From assembly GCA_963662175.1 (NCBI GenBank), contig OY759221.1, positions 27,639,027 through 27,703,026 of the forward strand: a stretch of DNA of 64,000 nt. Direction: 5' to 3'. Below the pieces are notes generated by a model. It was not told where the DNA came from. It saw only the letters and a list, made by a program, of their open reading frames with translations, and made no database searches. The translations under genes were made by a program, and so were the position numbers. Below are positions 41,255-53,606 of this stretch, piece by piece. Positions within the stretch are counted from its first letter, which is position 1; the number at the start of each line of letters is the position of its first letter. The DNA comes from Aradus depressus. Its lineage: Eukaryota > Arthropoda > Insecta > Hemiptera > Aradidae.

Positions 41255-42140
41255 CTACGAGGTATGTAACTCCCTCGGCCTTGCCCTCTTCTGCGAGAGT
41301 ACTTCCCGTCTCCTGATGTCGGTTCACTGCTCTTGACACCATGATTGTGACCGTTGGAGCCGATTTGTGATTACCCTCCGACTGAACCCCTCCTCACTCA
41401 GAACCACCGCCCTGATTGCTTCTTCTTCACTTTCAAATTTATTGTTCTTCAATTTCTTTTATACATGAAATTATAGGTTTTGTGATAGCTAAAATAAGAT
41501 ATATACAATTGTGATTGTAGTGTCTCTAAATACCTCGAGAATACAGCCTCGATGGTAGTGTACTTTGTTGAAATGCTTCGATTTGTATATATTTTTACAT
41601 CAAGTTTGTCATTTAAAAATGAAATAAACGGTTTGGTATCTCCTGAAATGGGTAAAAACAGTATATTATTTGTGTGACAATATGACAACAAATATATTAT
41701 TTATTGATCGATATTTTCAGCAGTTATTATTATATATTAATAACAATATTATATAATAATATATTGAAACATTATATATTACACTTTTTTTTAGATTTAC
41801 ACTGCTATATTATTTTCTTTTACCACAAATTTTATTTATTGTGACAAATTTAATCTATCGAAGCATCTTAACTCCATTCTTTGGGCCATGGAACAGTTAT
41901 TTACTTTCACTTATTCTCAAATAAACAGATTTCAAAGAAAATTTTAGAGAAACGAAAGGCGCTGTAAGAACTGCAATAATAGAACACTAGAGCAAAGAAA
42001 AATAAATTTTTTTAATCCATAATGGTAAATAAACATTAAAGAGAGATAGAGGGTTTAGCAAACATACTCGTGAGAGAAATAAACACAACAAATCCGTTCA
42101 AATTGCAAAAATTGAAGTGATACTTTGAGTGTAGTTTATT
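41255..42140. other. AT-rich unannotated stretch
   Basis: 41265-41425 is GC-richer (CTCGGCCTTGCCCTCTTCTG) but yields no recognised product. The remainder is AT-rich without known repeats. Confidence 0.3.
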
Positions 42141-42144
42141 TATC

Positions 42145-42305
42145 ATGACTCATGCCCGGGCTTCAACTACAAGGTCCTATCGCCTACTACCAGAGTGTTC
42201 TTCGTCATCTGATGGACATGAGCCCGACTCCACTATGGGAGTCCGAAATTTTACCTATCTAGGTTAATACACCTACGATAGGGGTCTTTGAGTACTGACA
42301 ATTAA
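42145..42305 (-). repeat. SINE-G, head-truncated by a pogo element
   Basis: Tail motif ACTCATGCCCGGGCTTCAAC to GGGGTCTTTGAGTACTGAC. The pogo-type MITE begins immediately afterwards, and the SINE is not seen on its far side. Confidence 0.85.
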
Positions 42306-42309
42306 TATA

Positions 42310-42974
42310 CAGTAGAACCTCTTTAAGTCAAAACTCGATAAGTCGAAAAACTCCAAAACTCGAGAAAAAAAGTTTTGTTCCTTTCTCTTCAAGCCCCAAA
42401 ACCTCAATTACTCGAAATATCAACCCTCTATTAGTCGAAATAATCAGTAAATCCCTACAAGCCATTTTGGTACATATTTTCCCTCTATAACTCGAAAAAA
42501 TAAATTTGTATCTCGAACATAGCAATGTTTTATTTTACAACCTTTACAACTCGATTATTTGAAACTTATTACCTCTATAGCTCGAAGAAAAATAAGTTAC
42601 CGACTTAAAGAATTTGCCGACAATGTACACCATTGTTTCTTAGAAAACAATTTAGGAGTATACAATAAATAGGATTACCAATTATCTAAAGCAAAAAAAA
42701 ATTACTGACTTTTTTTAATACCTACATATACTACGTATTTTTTGTTTTAAGGATGTTCTGAAATAATTTTGATTTATAATAAATATAAATATGTTTGTTA
42801 CCTCTGTAATTTGAATTTTTATTTATTTCACCTCTCTAACTCAAAATTAGTTAGAATGAATCTTAACCTCTACAAGTCGAAACCGCCTAAGTCGAAATCC
42901 TCTATAAGTTGAAAACTCTATAACTCGAATTTTTTGGAGTCTCCCTTGATGTTTGACTTATAGAGGTTCTACTG
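42310..42974. mobile_element. Pogo/Tigger-type MITE, 665 bp
   Basis: Terminal inverted repeats CAGTAGAACCTCTTTAAGTC and the complement of GACTTATAGAGGTTCTACTG, both flanked by TA (42308-42309, 42975-42976). CAGT ends and TA duplication are typical of the pogo branch of Tc1/mariner. The interior repeats ACTCGA or AGTCGAAA-like motifs more than a dozen times in both strands, so most of the element is degenerate copies of its own end. No transposase. Confidence 0.88.
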
Positions 42975-42976
42975 TA

Positions 42977-43120
42977 TGTGGTCCTTATAGGGTTCTGGTT
43001 AAGTATACAAAATATAGTGATGATACATTCATTCTATCAGGAGTTATCGTACTCACAGGGGGACAGACACACACAGATTATTTTTCATTTTTGGAATCAG
43101 GGTTCTGTCGTTTACCTCCC
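42977..43120 (+). repeat. DR 3' module
   Basis: TGGTCCTTATAGGGTTCTGG, ATACATTCATTCTATCAGGA, GTTATCGTACTCACAGGG, ACACACAGATTATTTTTC. The pogo element is inserted within this DR copy or at its edge. Confidence 0.75.
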
Positions 43121-43124
43121 CTCC

Positions 43125-44555
43125 CTGTCCTTTGGGCCAGCGCTGCAAATCATACGACGACAGAAAAGCTTCACATCATTTCTATCATAAATGTAAAATA
43201 ATGGAATTTTAACATGATAGTGAATCGTTCGGAAAAACCTTTTTGAGTGACATGAATGAGACACAACTTTCCATCGAATGATAAAAAAAAATATACAATA
43301 ACTATAAAAAAAAAATTTGAAACTTCTTTAGAATTTGAACAAAATGGAAATGGTGGGTGGTCAGGAACAATGGTCGGACCGGTGTTGGCCGGATTCATAC
43401 GTCCGGAACCCGGCAATATATCATACAACTGGCCCAGGACCATTCCCATTTTGTACTTTTGTATATGTTTTGATAACAACATTTGAAAAATATAATAAAG
43501 TAATGATTCATTCTTTAAATCTTTATATATAAAATCTAATGTTTGTATGTTTGTGTTTTATAGACTGAACTTCGATCCAATTTTGTTTTTATGTTCAGCA
43601 ATTATGTTCGTCGAGTCACCGAGAAGGTTTAGAACATAGTATCCCACCCTTACCCCATCCCCGCACTTCGTGTATTCGCTTATGGAACAAATATCATTGC
43701 ACGAATTGGCGTAAATTGTTTAGTATTGAATTCTATAGAGCCCAGAAAATGTTTGAGACTTTCTGGTCGTTTATGTATCACGTATTAAGAATACATTTAT
43801 ATATTTTTTGTTTTGAACAAAAAATATCGTTTCAGCAGTATTGAACATTTTTTTTCATAATGTTTGTTTTTGATTTACATTCTACAAGTAATAACTTTTG
43901 ATCTATATATATATATAATTGTCTTTTCCGAAACGAAAATAATACGGTTGTTATCGAATTGACAATTCATTGTTTATAAAACTTTTTAAGATTTTTGTTT
44001 ACACTAACTCAAACTTATGGGTTATGTTTGACACATCACTGGAACTCTTTAAAAAGTGGTTTGACAACTTTTAATTTTATTTTCTTAATTACAAAAATAG
44101 CCATTGCAAGACATGGCGGGTTTAGCTAGTAATATATACATTCAGGGTCTATACATTTATCACTTTCTTATATTTTTAGTATAAGGATGTATTTTTATAT
44201 ACACTCCCGGTCAAAATTAAATTTTGTTGTTGTTTTAGGTTTGTGACATCGGAAAAGATCATGAAGATATTATTATTTGTGGCATTAATAAAGGAAATTA
44301 AAAATTAACTGAATAATTTAAACCTGATTCGGGGTGAAAAATTACAGGGAATTAACTACTCTCCCAGCCTCTTCCACACTCGTTCAAGTCCATCTGGAGG
44401 CAGAATCTGGACTCATCTGAGAATAATACTCGCCCTCAATCATCAAGTCCAATTCAGGTGTCCAGGCGAATCTCAACCTCTGGGGACAGTCTCTGGTGAG
44501 CAGGGCTCCAGTGGCTGGGGGATGAGATGTCAATCCATCTTCATTGAGTCTTGTT
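43125..44555. other. AT-rich unannotated stretch
   Basis: 43340-43480 is GC-richer with overlapping short frames on both strands and no recognised motif. A CCCGGTCAAAATTAAATTTT-like end lies near 44207. Nothing else stands out. Confidence 0.3.
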
Positions 44556-44561
44556 CTCACT

Positions 44562-44690
44562 GTCACTCTGGTGGACATGAGCCCGACTCTACTGTTCTAA
44601 GTTTTGCCTAACCTAAATTTTTATTTACCTATATCGTATTGGGTCGGACAATCGCTTAACTTCCCATCCGAAGGACTAACATGTTTACAC
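44562..44690 (-). repeat. SINE-G fragment
   Basis: CACTCTGGTGGACATGAGCC, AACCTAAATTTTTATTTACC and CGCTTAACTTCCCATCCGAA. Head and tail are missing. Confidence 0.8.
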
Positions 44691-44721
44691 AAAAACAATA
44701 AAAAAAAAACGTAATAACAGT

Positions 44722-44985
44722 TAGTTATTATGACTTAACTACAAGGTCATATCGCCTACTACCAGAGCACACATTCTTCACTCTGGTGGACATGAGCCCG
44801 ACTCTACTATGGAAGTCCTAAATTTTGCCTACCCTAAATTTTTATTCACCTAGGTTAGGAGTCTTTAACGAGTATCTGACATCGTACAGTCTTTGGACCT
44901 TCGCTTAACGTCCCATCTGAAGGACGGCGTGCTTAAGTTTATTTTACTTCCCAGATAAAATAAAAGGGCCTCGCCCTCTTCAGCT
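44722..44985 (-). repeat. SINE-G copy
   Basis: From TTAGTTATTATGACTTAACT (tail) through hairpins 3 and 2, central block and hairpin 1 to a short head remnant GGGCCTCGCCCTCTTCAGCT. Same orientation as the fragment just before it. Confidence 0.88.
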
Positions 44986-45034
44986 CAATAAGTGGTTTAT
45001 ATATATATCATATTTTGAACGTCATACCATTTTT

Positions 45035-45370
45035 CATTAGTAATTGCGAATATGTTGAGCAAAGTGCATGGCTGCACTGCCGAGGAGTTGGAACTTGCCC
45101 GCTTGAGGCGTCGTGATGCATTTGTGGGAAGAGCGTTTGTGAATCATTTTCGAATAATTGGATTGAAGTGTTAATGGAGTTTGTTGTGAATATTTTTATA
45201 GCATGTTCTGATAACAGAGGATACAAATAAGATGTTAAGGTCATTATTCTCTGTGAGATTGGAAAGGTAAAATGGCTCATTGATGATGTTGGCACACTGA
45301 TGACGGATTTTTTGCCTGATCCCCATATCTCGATACCGATATAATATATTATAAGTTCAGATGGATCTTA
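45035..45370 (-). pseudogene. Jockey-like LINE ORF2 C-terminal remnant, second family
   Basis: In one minus frame INEPFYLSNLTENNDLNI, then RTCYKNIHNKLHXHFNPIIR (X a stop), then NASRRLKRASSNSS; in another YRYRDMG/IEIWGSGKKS upstream. This follows the jockey order of IWG, then NAP.Y.SN.T..NDL, then K.H.KL..HPN, then RRLKR. Frameshifts and stops break it. It is a different subfamily from 33790-34216. Confidence 0.65.
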
Positions 45371-45849
45371 GTGTGGTGTATATAGTTTGTTCTCAGGTGG
45401 TTCAGATCGTCTTTAGAGGTATGTGCCTCTCAGTCTAATGTGGGTAGTCCAAGTTAATCTAAATAAATGAAGTCCACGTTATAATAAAGACCACATTTGT
45501 TTGTAAGAACTGTACAATAAAAAAAATATATAATATAACCAAAACAATATTTTATTTTCATTTTTTATGAGGGTATGAATATGTAAAGCGTTTTATCAAT
45601 GGTCATAATTTCTGTAGGAAATATGCCGCTGGTCTCTCCAAGATTAAATTTATATGGAAATTCGCCGTATAAAAGGGGTTGCCTTGCCTACGGTAGTCCT
45701 CGATCCGCCTCTGTATATTGTACAAAGGAAGGGAGGAATTTCATAATTTCATGACAGATATATATGTAGGTATTTATACTGAGAGGAGACAGAAAAAATT
45801 GTACTATTTTTAAGTATTGTTAAAATTGATATCAAGTTTTCAACAGGAT

Positions 45850-46190
45850 TTCACGTTTCAAGTTTTCCAGATCACGTTTTGACCATTTTCGTAATTATGT
45901 ATGTCATATAGCAATGAATTGACGACACGATTGACACGAAATTTCATATTTATTTATACCATAAGGACAATATCCATTAGTTTTCCCGAAAATCCGAAGG
46001 AGATAAATATCATAAGGAGAGGGTTCGAATCAAAAAGTCTAGTAACTGCCAATGTGATGTAAAATCTCCTATGTAATCAACTATTGATTTTTAGCTGGTT
46101 TTGGAGGCGGAGAGAATAGTTAATTGATTATTTCTTTATGGGAAAGTACATTAATGATTCACATACGACTTTTTTTTTATTTTACGACTT
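45850..46190 (-). repeat. DR dispersed repeat, degenerate reverse
   Basis: GATTTCACGTTTCAAG, CACGATTGACACGAAATTTC, AGTAACTGCCAATGTGATG, ATCAACTATTGATTTTTAGC, GGTTTTGGAGGCGGAGAG and AATTGATTATTTC in reverse DR order. Confidence 0.6.
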
Positions 46191-46199
46191 GTAAAAAAA

Positions 46200-47560
46200 A
46201 ATAAAAGAAGCAGCTTCTCGGATGTGTGTGTTTCGCTTCTTTGCACCCGAAATCAGAGGAAATTACTGGGCAGTGTATGACTCTACAAAGGTGGCATGAC
46301 TTCCTAGCATGGTATCACTATCATTAACAATAATATCACAAAAGTAAACATTTTATTCAGTACAGAATTATTTATTCATTTATTTGAATTTAATCTATAC
46401 TGTAACACCGGTTCGTGGGGTTATTTAATTAATTATACTAACTTGCATTCGCCAGCTATATGAAACTCAAATTCTCAGGGTCATTTCTTTTTGTAGGTGC
46501 TTTGAAAGGCCGACAAAGTCACAAATTCCAGCAAGGAAAGGCAAATAAGTGATAAATCATCATAAATAATTTTTCACTTATTAGTGTTAAGAAACAGTTA
46601 TAACAATATTTATTTTAATAAAATACAACAGGTTACATTTTTAACAAATTGGATATTAAGTATAATTGTCCTTCTATCACATAAAAAGGTTCACTGAATT
46701 TAATTGTTTTAAATTTTAGATAAGGTTCATTTACTTTATTTTCAGGGATTTACTTTTGAATTATTTAAATTTTAATTTATAATTTTTTTAAGTTTATAAT
46801 GGTATGGTTGGAAAAAAAAGGTTACTCATCCATTGTTGAGAATCTATGAGGATAGTGCAGTCTTCTCGTACAATGTGATATCTTCTAGCCCTCGTGATTG
46901 TAACGCCATGCTTTCCATCCCATCATATCTCGTGCATCGTAGTCCTTTCAGCCATTCATATGGTGGGTTTAAACCATATATGCTGTTGTGGTCTTGGGGA
47001 TGTGATCAGGGTCTATGCAGAATTACTGTAACATGTAAAAAGAATTCAAAGATGAATCTGCTATGCGGTAAGCTGGATCCAACACATCCAAGAGTCGGGC
47101 CCGACGTTCGACCAAAGACTGCAGACTTGAGATTCGACTACTCGTTCGTTTCTTCGCAGAGCAGTCCAGCTCTTTTCGATGAACCATACCATTTTCGAAA
47201 ATGATTTATATTTATTATTACTTTAATATTTGATATGCCTGTTTTAGTTATTTGATTCTTAATTATTTCTTATAATATAATAAATCATTACATTATTATT
47301 CTGGTTATATCACAAATACTTAATTAATTATGACCTCTGCTTCCTAGATCTGCAATATGTCTCTCTCTCCCATTCACCAATCCCTCGTTCAACTGTTTTT
47401 TATTATTGTTTATCTTTCCTTTTCTTCTATAATTTCAATTACCGAATCTTGGCACAAATGTGAACATGAGGCAGGAACATCGACTGTCTCAATACATATA
47501 TTTTTAATTGATATCCAAATGCACATAGGTCTCATAGTATTTTGTTTTTAAAACTACTAC
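46200..47560. other. Unannotated stretch
   Basis: 46833-47204 has a 123-codon plus frame (LLWSWGCDQGLCRITVTCKK; PTHPRVGPDVRPKTADL) of mixed composition without a known motif. The rest is AT-rich. Confidence 0.3.
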
Positions 47561-47839
47561 ATGTAAAATTTCATGACAATCCGATAATCCGTTAATGAGT
47601 TTGAAATATTTTTATACTCAATCTCCACTCACAGTCCCCCCTCCCGTTGAGAATTTTGAGACGTCATACACCCTTTTTTTTTTCAATTTGACTTTAAGAA
47701 TACTACATGTTAAATTGCATTATCATCCGATTATCCGTTAATGTGTTAGCACAATTTTTATGCTTATAATGACCCTGAAACATAAAAATATGATGAAAAT
47801 TTTGATTTCTATTTTCGGAGACATTACAATAACTTCCCT

Positions 47840-47900
47840 ATATGCTGGAAAGTTAAAAAAGTCTTCGGTGAATCACCGACTTATTATTTGTAACATTATG
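47840..47900 (+). repeat. DR start fragment
   Basis: CTTCGGTGAATCACCGAC is the 5' hairpin of DR, preceded by the GGAAAGTTAAAA end of another copy. Confidence 0.6.
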
Positions 47901-48359
47901 TTACAGTTATGTAAGCCTCTTTCTCCTTCGCCTGATTTATGGTTAATCGATTACACCACTTTTTCTACGTAAAGATTGAAAAGTAAAATGTATTTAGTTC
48001 CAGGAAATTTAAAACCTGGAAAAGTCGGAAATTCTGGTTCCATTAGTCCTTTTCGTAGGTTTTTTTAAAATAATTTCAGGGAAATCTGCAATTTCACTGA
48101 CCACGCACGGATTCAATTTCCTTTTTCACATTTTTTTTCATAAATTCGTATTAAAAAGTTGTGATTGAGATTTGACAGCTTAGTCCGGACCCTAATCTCT
48201 ATTCAATTTTGCCTTCAAATCTAGTTGGCATATTAGAATTTCTTTTTTCATATATCTTTTTTTAAATTCAATTTCTACGTATATATCCCCTACTTCGGTT
48301 TTGGTTGGGTGGTGGTAAAAGCTTAAAAGAAAAATGTATCGTTATTTGTAGATTACTTA

Positions 48360-48690
48360 GGGAGTGTCGGCACTGGCCAGTTTCTCCCCTCATGCATTCA
48401 CATGAAGTTCTTTCCTTCCCTCTCGGTCTGCCGCCACTGCTGGTCGGAGGCTGACAGAGCGAGGTGGTTCGGGGGATCACCCGGGCTACCTTGGTCTCAT
48501 CTACCTCCATTGGGTTGTAGGAATGAGGATGGCCTCATTTTTATTTTTTGTAATTATTATTTATTTTATTTTATTTTTTTCTCTCTTGTATTTAGTTATC
48601 ATTGTACATAAATTGTTCCAATAGCTATTGTCAACTTTACTTATGATCTGTACCGATTGTAAATATACATAATAAAATATTTTTATTTGT
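48360..48690 (+). mobile_element. LINE 3' untranslated region
   Basis: GGGAGTGTCGGCACTGGCCA, TTTCTCCCCTCATGCA, a GC-rich tract (CGGTCTGCCGCCACTGCTGG, GGGTTGTAGGAATGAGG), then an AT-rich end with AATAAAAT near 48670. The start matches the jockey-like 3' UTR at 20035-20095 (GGGAGTGTCACCACTGGGTG), so it is a related subfamily's tail. Confidence 0.6.
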
Positions 48691-48699
48691 AGATCACGT

Positions 48700-49595
48700 C
48701 ACTAAGAAAACAAGAAATGAAATACCAATATTTCGTTAAAAGTTCAGTATTTTTAGTTATGTAATCGGTCAAAATGTCGACTGGGGACTCATCCAAATCT
48801 CTGCAGGAGCACGTACACCTTCTTGAGGGATGGCTGCGTCTATGGAATCATTTACCTATTAAATTTACTATTTGGTCAGTAAACCCTTATTTTTTATTTA
48901 GTAAACCCTACAACATTCCAAGAATTCTTATTGTTCAGATTTATCAAAACTGTTACTGTCTGGAACGTGCACAAATTATAAAAATTATTTAAGGATTGCC
49001 TGCCGTATTTTTCCCCTCATTAACTAATTTCACTTAAGTTTAATCAACCCTGAAATTCGATTATTCTGTAATTTTATTACAATAGCCTTTTAAACTCTTT
49101 TTTTTTATAACCCCTCTTATATCACTATTGATAGCACCAATCCCTTTACGATAAAAAATGTGTTATTTTCCGACCAATATCACCTGATTGTGCTAAAAGT
49201 CTCATCTCGTGTTTTCCTCAAGCTTCCAATTTTCCGATTTTCTCTGTTCAATGTTTCATTTCAAAGCTGTAGTTGAGCATGTATTCAACTTCACAAAGTA
49301 AAATTTTACCATGTGAAACAATTTACAATAGCGCGATCAATATTTTATTATTTTTTAAAATTTTCTTTTTAGAAAGAAATCCTTTTCAATTTATCTTTAT
49401 AGTAGAATCAACGACAGTAAGTAATTTTCCATGTGCACGACCCCGGCTTTTCAACTCCCATGAAGCCAATCTGAGTTAGTATATAGTATATATAATTTTT
49501 TTTTTCGGTGAGGGAGCACTTAATACGCTTTCCGCGTTTGCGATTAACCTACAGTTATGCCGCTTGGTATAAGTTTAGTACTTATAAGATATTCA
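48700..49595. other. AT-rich unannotated stretch
   Basis: TAGTTATGTAATCGGTCAAA near 48755 recalls the DR terminus. The rest has no recognised feature. Confidence 0.35.
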
Positions 49596-49612
49596 AAATA
49601 TATTTCCTGCTA

Positions 49613-49953
49613 GAGGGTGCCGGTAGCTCAGTGGTATGCATGCTTGACTTCTTAGCTCAAGATCGTGGGTTCGAAGTCCGACCGAGGCCCTTAGTTTATT
49701 TTATCTGGGAGGTAAAAGAACCTTAAGCATGCCGTCCTTCGGATGGGATGTTAAGCGATGGTCCCGAGCCTGTACGATGTCAGGTACTCGTTAGACACCC
49801 CTAGGTGAATAAAAATTTAGGGTAGGCAAAATTTAGGACTCCCACAGTAGAGTCGGGTTCATGTTCACAAGAGTAACGAAAGAGCTCTCTGGTAGTAGGC
49901 GATATGACCTCGTAGTTAAAGCCCGGGCATGAGTCATAAAACCTAACCTAACC
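49613..49953 (+). repeat. Full-length SINE-G with 12-bp duplication
   Basis: Flanked by TATTTCCTGCTA (49601-49612 and 49954-49965). Head GAGGGTGCCGGTAGCTCAG, box A and box B GGTTCGAAGTCC, all three hairpins and tail AAACCTAACCTAACC. 341 bp, close in length to 21705-22049. Confidence 0.93.
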
Positions 49954-50004
49954 TATTTCCTGCTATTCGCTATTTATATTTACTACAGTTATGTATTGTG
50001 AATA

Positions 50005-50225
50005 AGTCCGGGCTTTAACTACGAGGTCATATCGCCTACTACGAGAGCGCTCTTTCGTCGTTCTGATGAATATGAGCCCGTCTCCACTGTCCTAAATTTC
50101 GTCTATACATGTTTTTCCTTAATAATGTAATACCCTGACATTGTACAGGTTCGGAACCATCCGAATGACGGCCATCTCATAGATAAAAAAACCTAGTGTC
50201 CTCAGTCGGGTTTCGCTATATCTGA
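50005..50225 (-). repeat. SINE-G, degenerate
   Basis: TCCGGGCTTTAACTACGAGG to CTCAGTCGGGTTTCG, missing part of the central block and hairpin 2. Only about 50 bp from the preceding full copy, in inverted orientation. Confidence 0.82.
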
Positions 50226-50229
50226 GATA

Positions 50230-52015
50230 CCCCAGAAGAAGAATTTACTACAGTTATTTGTAAAACATTATCATTTCAATATAAAAATATGTAAATTTTA
50301 AGGCACTCTGCCGTCGTGAATATTTCCGAATAGCATTGGTTCATTCTTGAGAATCTTCAAAATCACTTGTTATTGTAATGTTCGGGGGATCTGAATGACT
50401 TTTGATAAATAATACATACTGTATGAATAAAACATTGCCCCCCTTTATGATGTCTATAGTTGTTTCTTGAGGTTTAGTCTGTCCTTTAGTAGCCGTCCTC
50501 ATCTTTAGGAAAACAGGACTATCATTTAGTTCCTGTTTCTAGTAGGAATCTGACTTTTTGTGTATTTCCAATGACGAGCTGTCATAGTTTTCCAAAAGCC
50601 ATAGAATGTTTATTTTGCGTTAATTTAATCTATATAATTATATTTAAATATTTTTATTTTTTATTTAAATATTTCACTCTGAAATACGTACTTTATCTTC
50701 ACAACACTTACCACAAAACCCCCCACGAAGGTTAAAGAGAAGATGCGACTTACTGCCACCTTAAATCCTATTCGTTCTTAATATTTTTTATTTTATTTTT
50801 TACATTATTTTCCTTTACTTTTATCATCTCTCTTACCCATCCATCAAAATTGTCTTTCAATTCCTTTTTATTTATTAATTTTTTTATTATCATTATTTTA
50901 TTCTTTATGTTTTTATTATTATTTTTTTTTTTTTCCTTGTCCTAATAATTAATATAAATTTTCGTCCCGAGGACCTACCACTGGGTGGCTTTCCTCTCAC
51001 ATGCCCTTCACGCCAACGTATCCATATCTACCAACAAAGATGCTGGTTGTTGCACCCTAGCAACAGTTGCATCTTTATAAATAAAAGACAAAAAAAAAAT
51101 AAAAAAATATTTTTTAAATATTAAAACGGTGAACAAATAAGAACAATGTGTGAATTTTACTTCTGAAGGTATTCGAAGTAATATTTTATTCCATACATTT
51201 TTTTTTTCAAGTAAGGTATGTTGAAAAATGTGGCGGGGTTGAATTCCCTCTACGAAAAATGTCACTTGTGTCGGTAAGAATGGTCTCAACGGCTGTTGGT
51301 CAGTTCCCGGTTCCACAACCGCAGTCCTCCCATGATCCCATCCCCTCCCCTCCCGCTCCACCTGTTCCAACTGTATAATATACAGTATAATAATACAATA
51401 TATTCAACTGTATAATATACAAAATATTATGTTTTAACATATGTTTCAGTCTTGAAGAAAGGAAAAACACTCATGTCTAAAAAAAGAGACTTGCTGTCAA
51501 TGTTAGAATTGTTGCAAAAACAAGAATATAAGACTTTAATAATAATATCTGTAAATAATATTGAAATAATTTTGATGTAATAATATATTTAAGTCACTAG
51601 GTAAGTTCCGTTAGTATTTGCTATTTAATACAATAATATTGAATGCTAATTTTAGTTCAGTTTATTTTTTGCCTAGTAACCTTATATTTAATAATAATAA
51701 TATTATTATACAATAAATAATTTATTAAGTTATATCGTTAGTGGTTGTCTGTGTAAAATATCAATAAATATTTGATGGCATTTAGGACGTTAAAGTAAAA
51801 ATAGTTATGCACTAAGCCCAATTAAAAAAAACTTGTTGAGGCACTTGGCCCTTTTCTACTCTGATCAATTTTAACTTCTTATAAAATTCTCAAAAAAGCA
51901 TCGTTTAGTCAGATACTCTTCATAATATTCTTGTTAATATATTTTTTATATTGAGAACAGGTTGTTCTTAAATTGAGAAAAAAATAAATACTTTTGTGAA
52001 TTTTACGTCCCATAT
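50230..52015. other. Unannotated stretch, one possible LINE tail
   Basis: 50975-51000 has CCACTGGGTGGCTTTCC, weakly like the jockey-like 3' UTR. The 120-residue minus frame at 51008-51370 (LRPFLPTQVTFFVEGIQPRH) has no recognised motif. Otherwise AT-rich. Confidence 0.3.
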
Positions 52016-52222
52016 GGACGGACATATTTCACTTTTCCAGCTATCCAAGGTATAAGGGGAGTTACGTAATCCGTCAGAAATTCAATACTATTTTTACTGG
52101 AATTTTATGTTTTCCACACCCTGAAAAATGGAAAAAAACGTCGCTCCACCTCCAAAACCAGTCGAACGTTCAGGCTAATCAATAATTGACATATAGAGAC
52201 TTCTAAAATCTCATACTAAATT

Positions 52223-52828
52223 TTTTTTTTTTTTTTTTTTTTTAAATTTATTTATTGACAACAGCTCAATTACAAGCTATACTGTCATGTGAAAACAACA
52301 AGGAATCAACAGTAAAAATCATAAGTACAGTAATGAATTGTAAAGAAAAAATAAATAAATAAATAAAAAATAAATAAATAAAATGACTATTTCAATGTGC
52401 TGAAGAAAGTCTATAAGTTGTTTATATTTGTCTTTGACGGAGTTCTGCAGCCAAACCTGCAGGCTGTCCGTCCGGTTGAGGTCTGGATACTCCTCGTACT
52501 TCAGACACCTCATTATCACATGATCCATATCCTCTGTGCTGCCGCACCGGTCGCACTGAGAACTATTACTCACCTTGATGATATGGAGGTTTCTGTTGAC
52601 ACGCCCGTGGTTCGTCCGAAGCCTGCTCAACTGAACTACCTCCCGACGACGCAAGCCCATGTCCTGGAACCATGGTTTTAGATCTACCGTCTTTTGAACA
52701 GCATAGTGCTCCCTTCCTTTTGACGTAGATTCTTCAACGTATGCTTGTTGCCAGTTCTGCATAACAACCTTCCTTAAACAGCGTCTTGCATCTCGTGGAG
52801 GTAGCTGTATTTGAGCATGCTCATGTGA
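52223..52828 (-). mobile_element. LINE 3' fragment, 11-bp duplication
   Basis: Bounded by CATACTAAATT (52212-52222 and 52829-52839), with a poly-A tail seen as a T-run at its left end. The minus frame encodes DLKPWFQDMGLRRREVVQLS, RLRTNHGRVNRNLHIIKVSN, CDRCGSTEDMDHVIMRCLKY: the RNase H-flanking C-terminus plus a C-x2-C..H-x4-C knuckle. 5'-truncated at about 600 bp. Confidence 0.9.
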
Positions 52829-52985
52829 CATACTAAATTGTGTGTCGATAAATTCATTACATCGGGAGTTATTAGGTTTTTGAATTGAGCCCCTCCCCCC
52901 CTTACTTTTTACTGATTTCTTTGAAAATTTGCAAGTATTATCATGTGGTTTTGAGTTTAGATATGAAATTTTATGTCTGTACATT

Positions 52986-53254
52986 TGTTTTATTTTTTTT
53001 TTTTTTGGTCTTAGCTTTTCACCGTAGCCAATCGATTCAATATTCATCGACCTAAACTGCACAATACTACCATATATGTCAGTTTTGTTTGATGCCAATA
53101 ATGTGGTGTAGCAAAAAGGCTGTGTTACCAATTTCTCTTCAGTGGATAACATTGTTAATCTTTCTATGTGGTACTTGTAACAACTCATAATCATGTGTTC
53201 CAGAGTCTTGACCTCGTCCCAATGCCTACACTTGGATGTTTCGGTCAGACCTAT
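52986..53254 (-). mobile_element. LINE 3' fragment, 10-bp duplication
   Basis: Bounded by TCTGTACATT (52976-52985 and 53255-53264), T-run at the left. The minus frame has YRIGLTETSKCRHWDEVKTL and EHMIMSCYKYHIERL, a diverged relative of the knuckle in 52223-52828 with the second cysteine replaced (C-x-H-W). The undisturbed site exists at 53620-53645. Confidence 0.9.
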
Positions 53255-53606
53255 TCTGTACATTATATCGGCAGTAGTCGGGGTTTTTGTGTTAAACCTC
53301 CCCCCTTTGACACAGACAAAAAGCTTTTTTTTTTTTTTCATTTTTGAAATCAGGGGTTCGGAAAACATGAAAACACAACTCTGAATTTCCGACCAATTTC
53401 ATAACTTCCTCTTCGTATACCCGGGGAAGTAAAAACTTCCTTAGATTGGCCTCTGAGCACGCAGTGCTTCGGATGGGATATTAAGCGACGTCAGGTAATC
53501 GTTAACGTCCCCCACACAAGATAAACTCAATGTAGACAACATTTAAGAGATTAAGAGTCAGGCTCATGTCCAACAGAGCGACGAAAGAGCACTCTGGTAG
53601 TCGATA
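53255..53606 (+). repeat. First unit of a tandem duplication (DR end plus SINE-G piece)
   Basis: From ATATCGGCAGTAGTCGGGGT through T-run, CCGACCAATTTCATAACTTC, CGTATACCCGGGGAAGT, then SINE-G sequence GAGCACGCAGTGCTTCGGAT to CTCTGGTAGTCGATAT. The unit proper begins about 52961, so the LINE at 52986 lies inside it. Confidence 0.85.

Larger units (their letters stand above)
52020..53430 (+). repeat. DR copies hosting two LINE insertions
   Basis: 52030-52130 is a reverse DR end (AGCTATCCAAGGTATAAGGG). The forward DR runs CTCCAAAACCAGTCGAACG, TCATACTAAA, [LINE], TTGTGTGTCGATAAATTCAT, GGGAGTTATTAGGTTTTTGA, TTTTATGTCTGTACATT, [LINE], ATATCGGCAGTAGTCGGG, T-run, GGTTCGGAAAACATG, CGTATACCCGGGGAAGTAAA. 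With both inserts removed it is a standard three-module DR. Confidence 0.85.
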
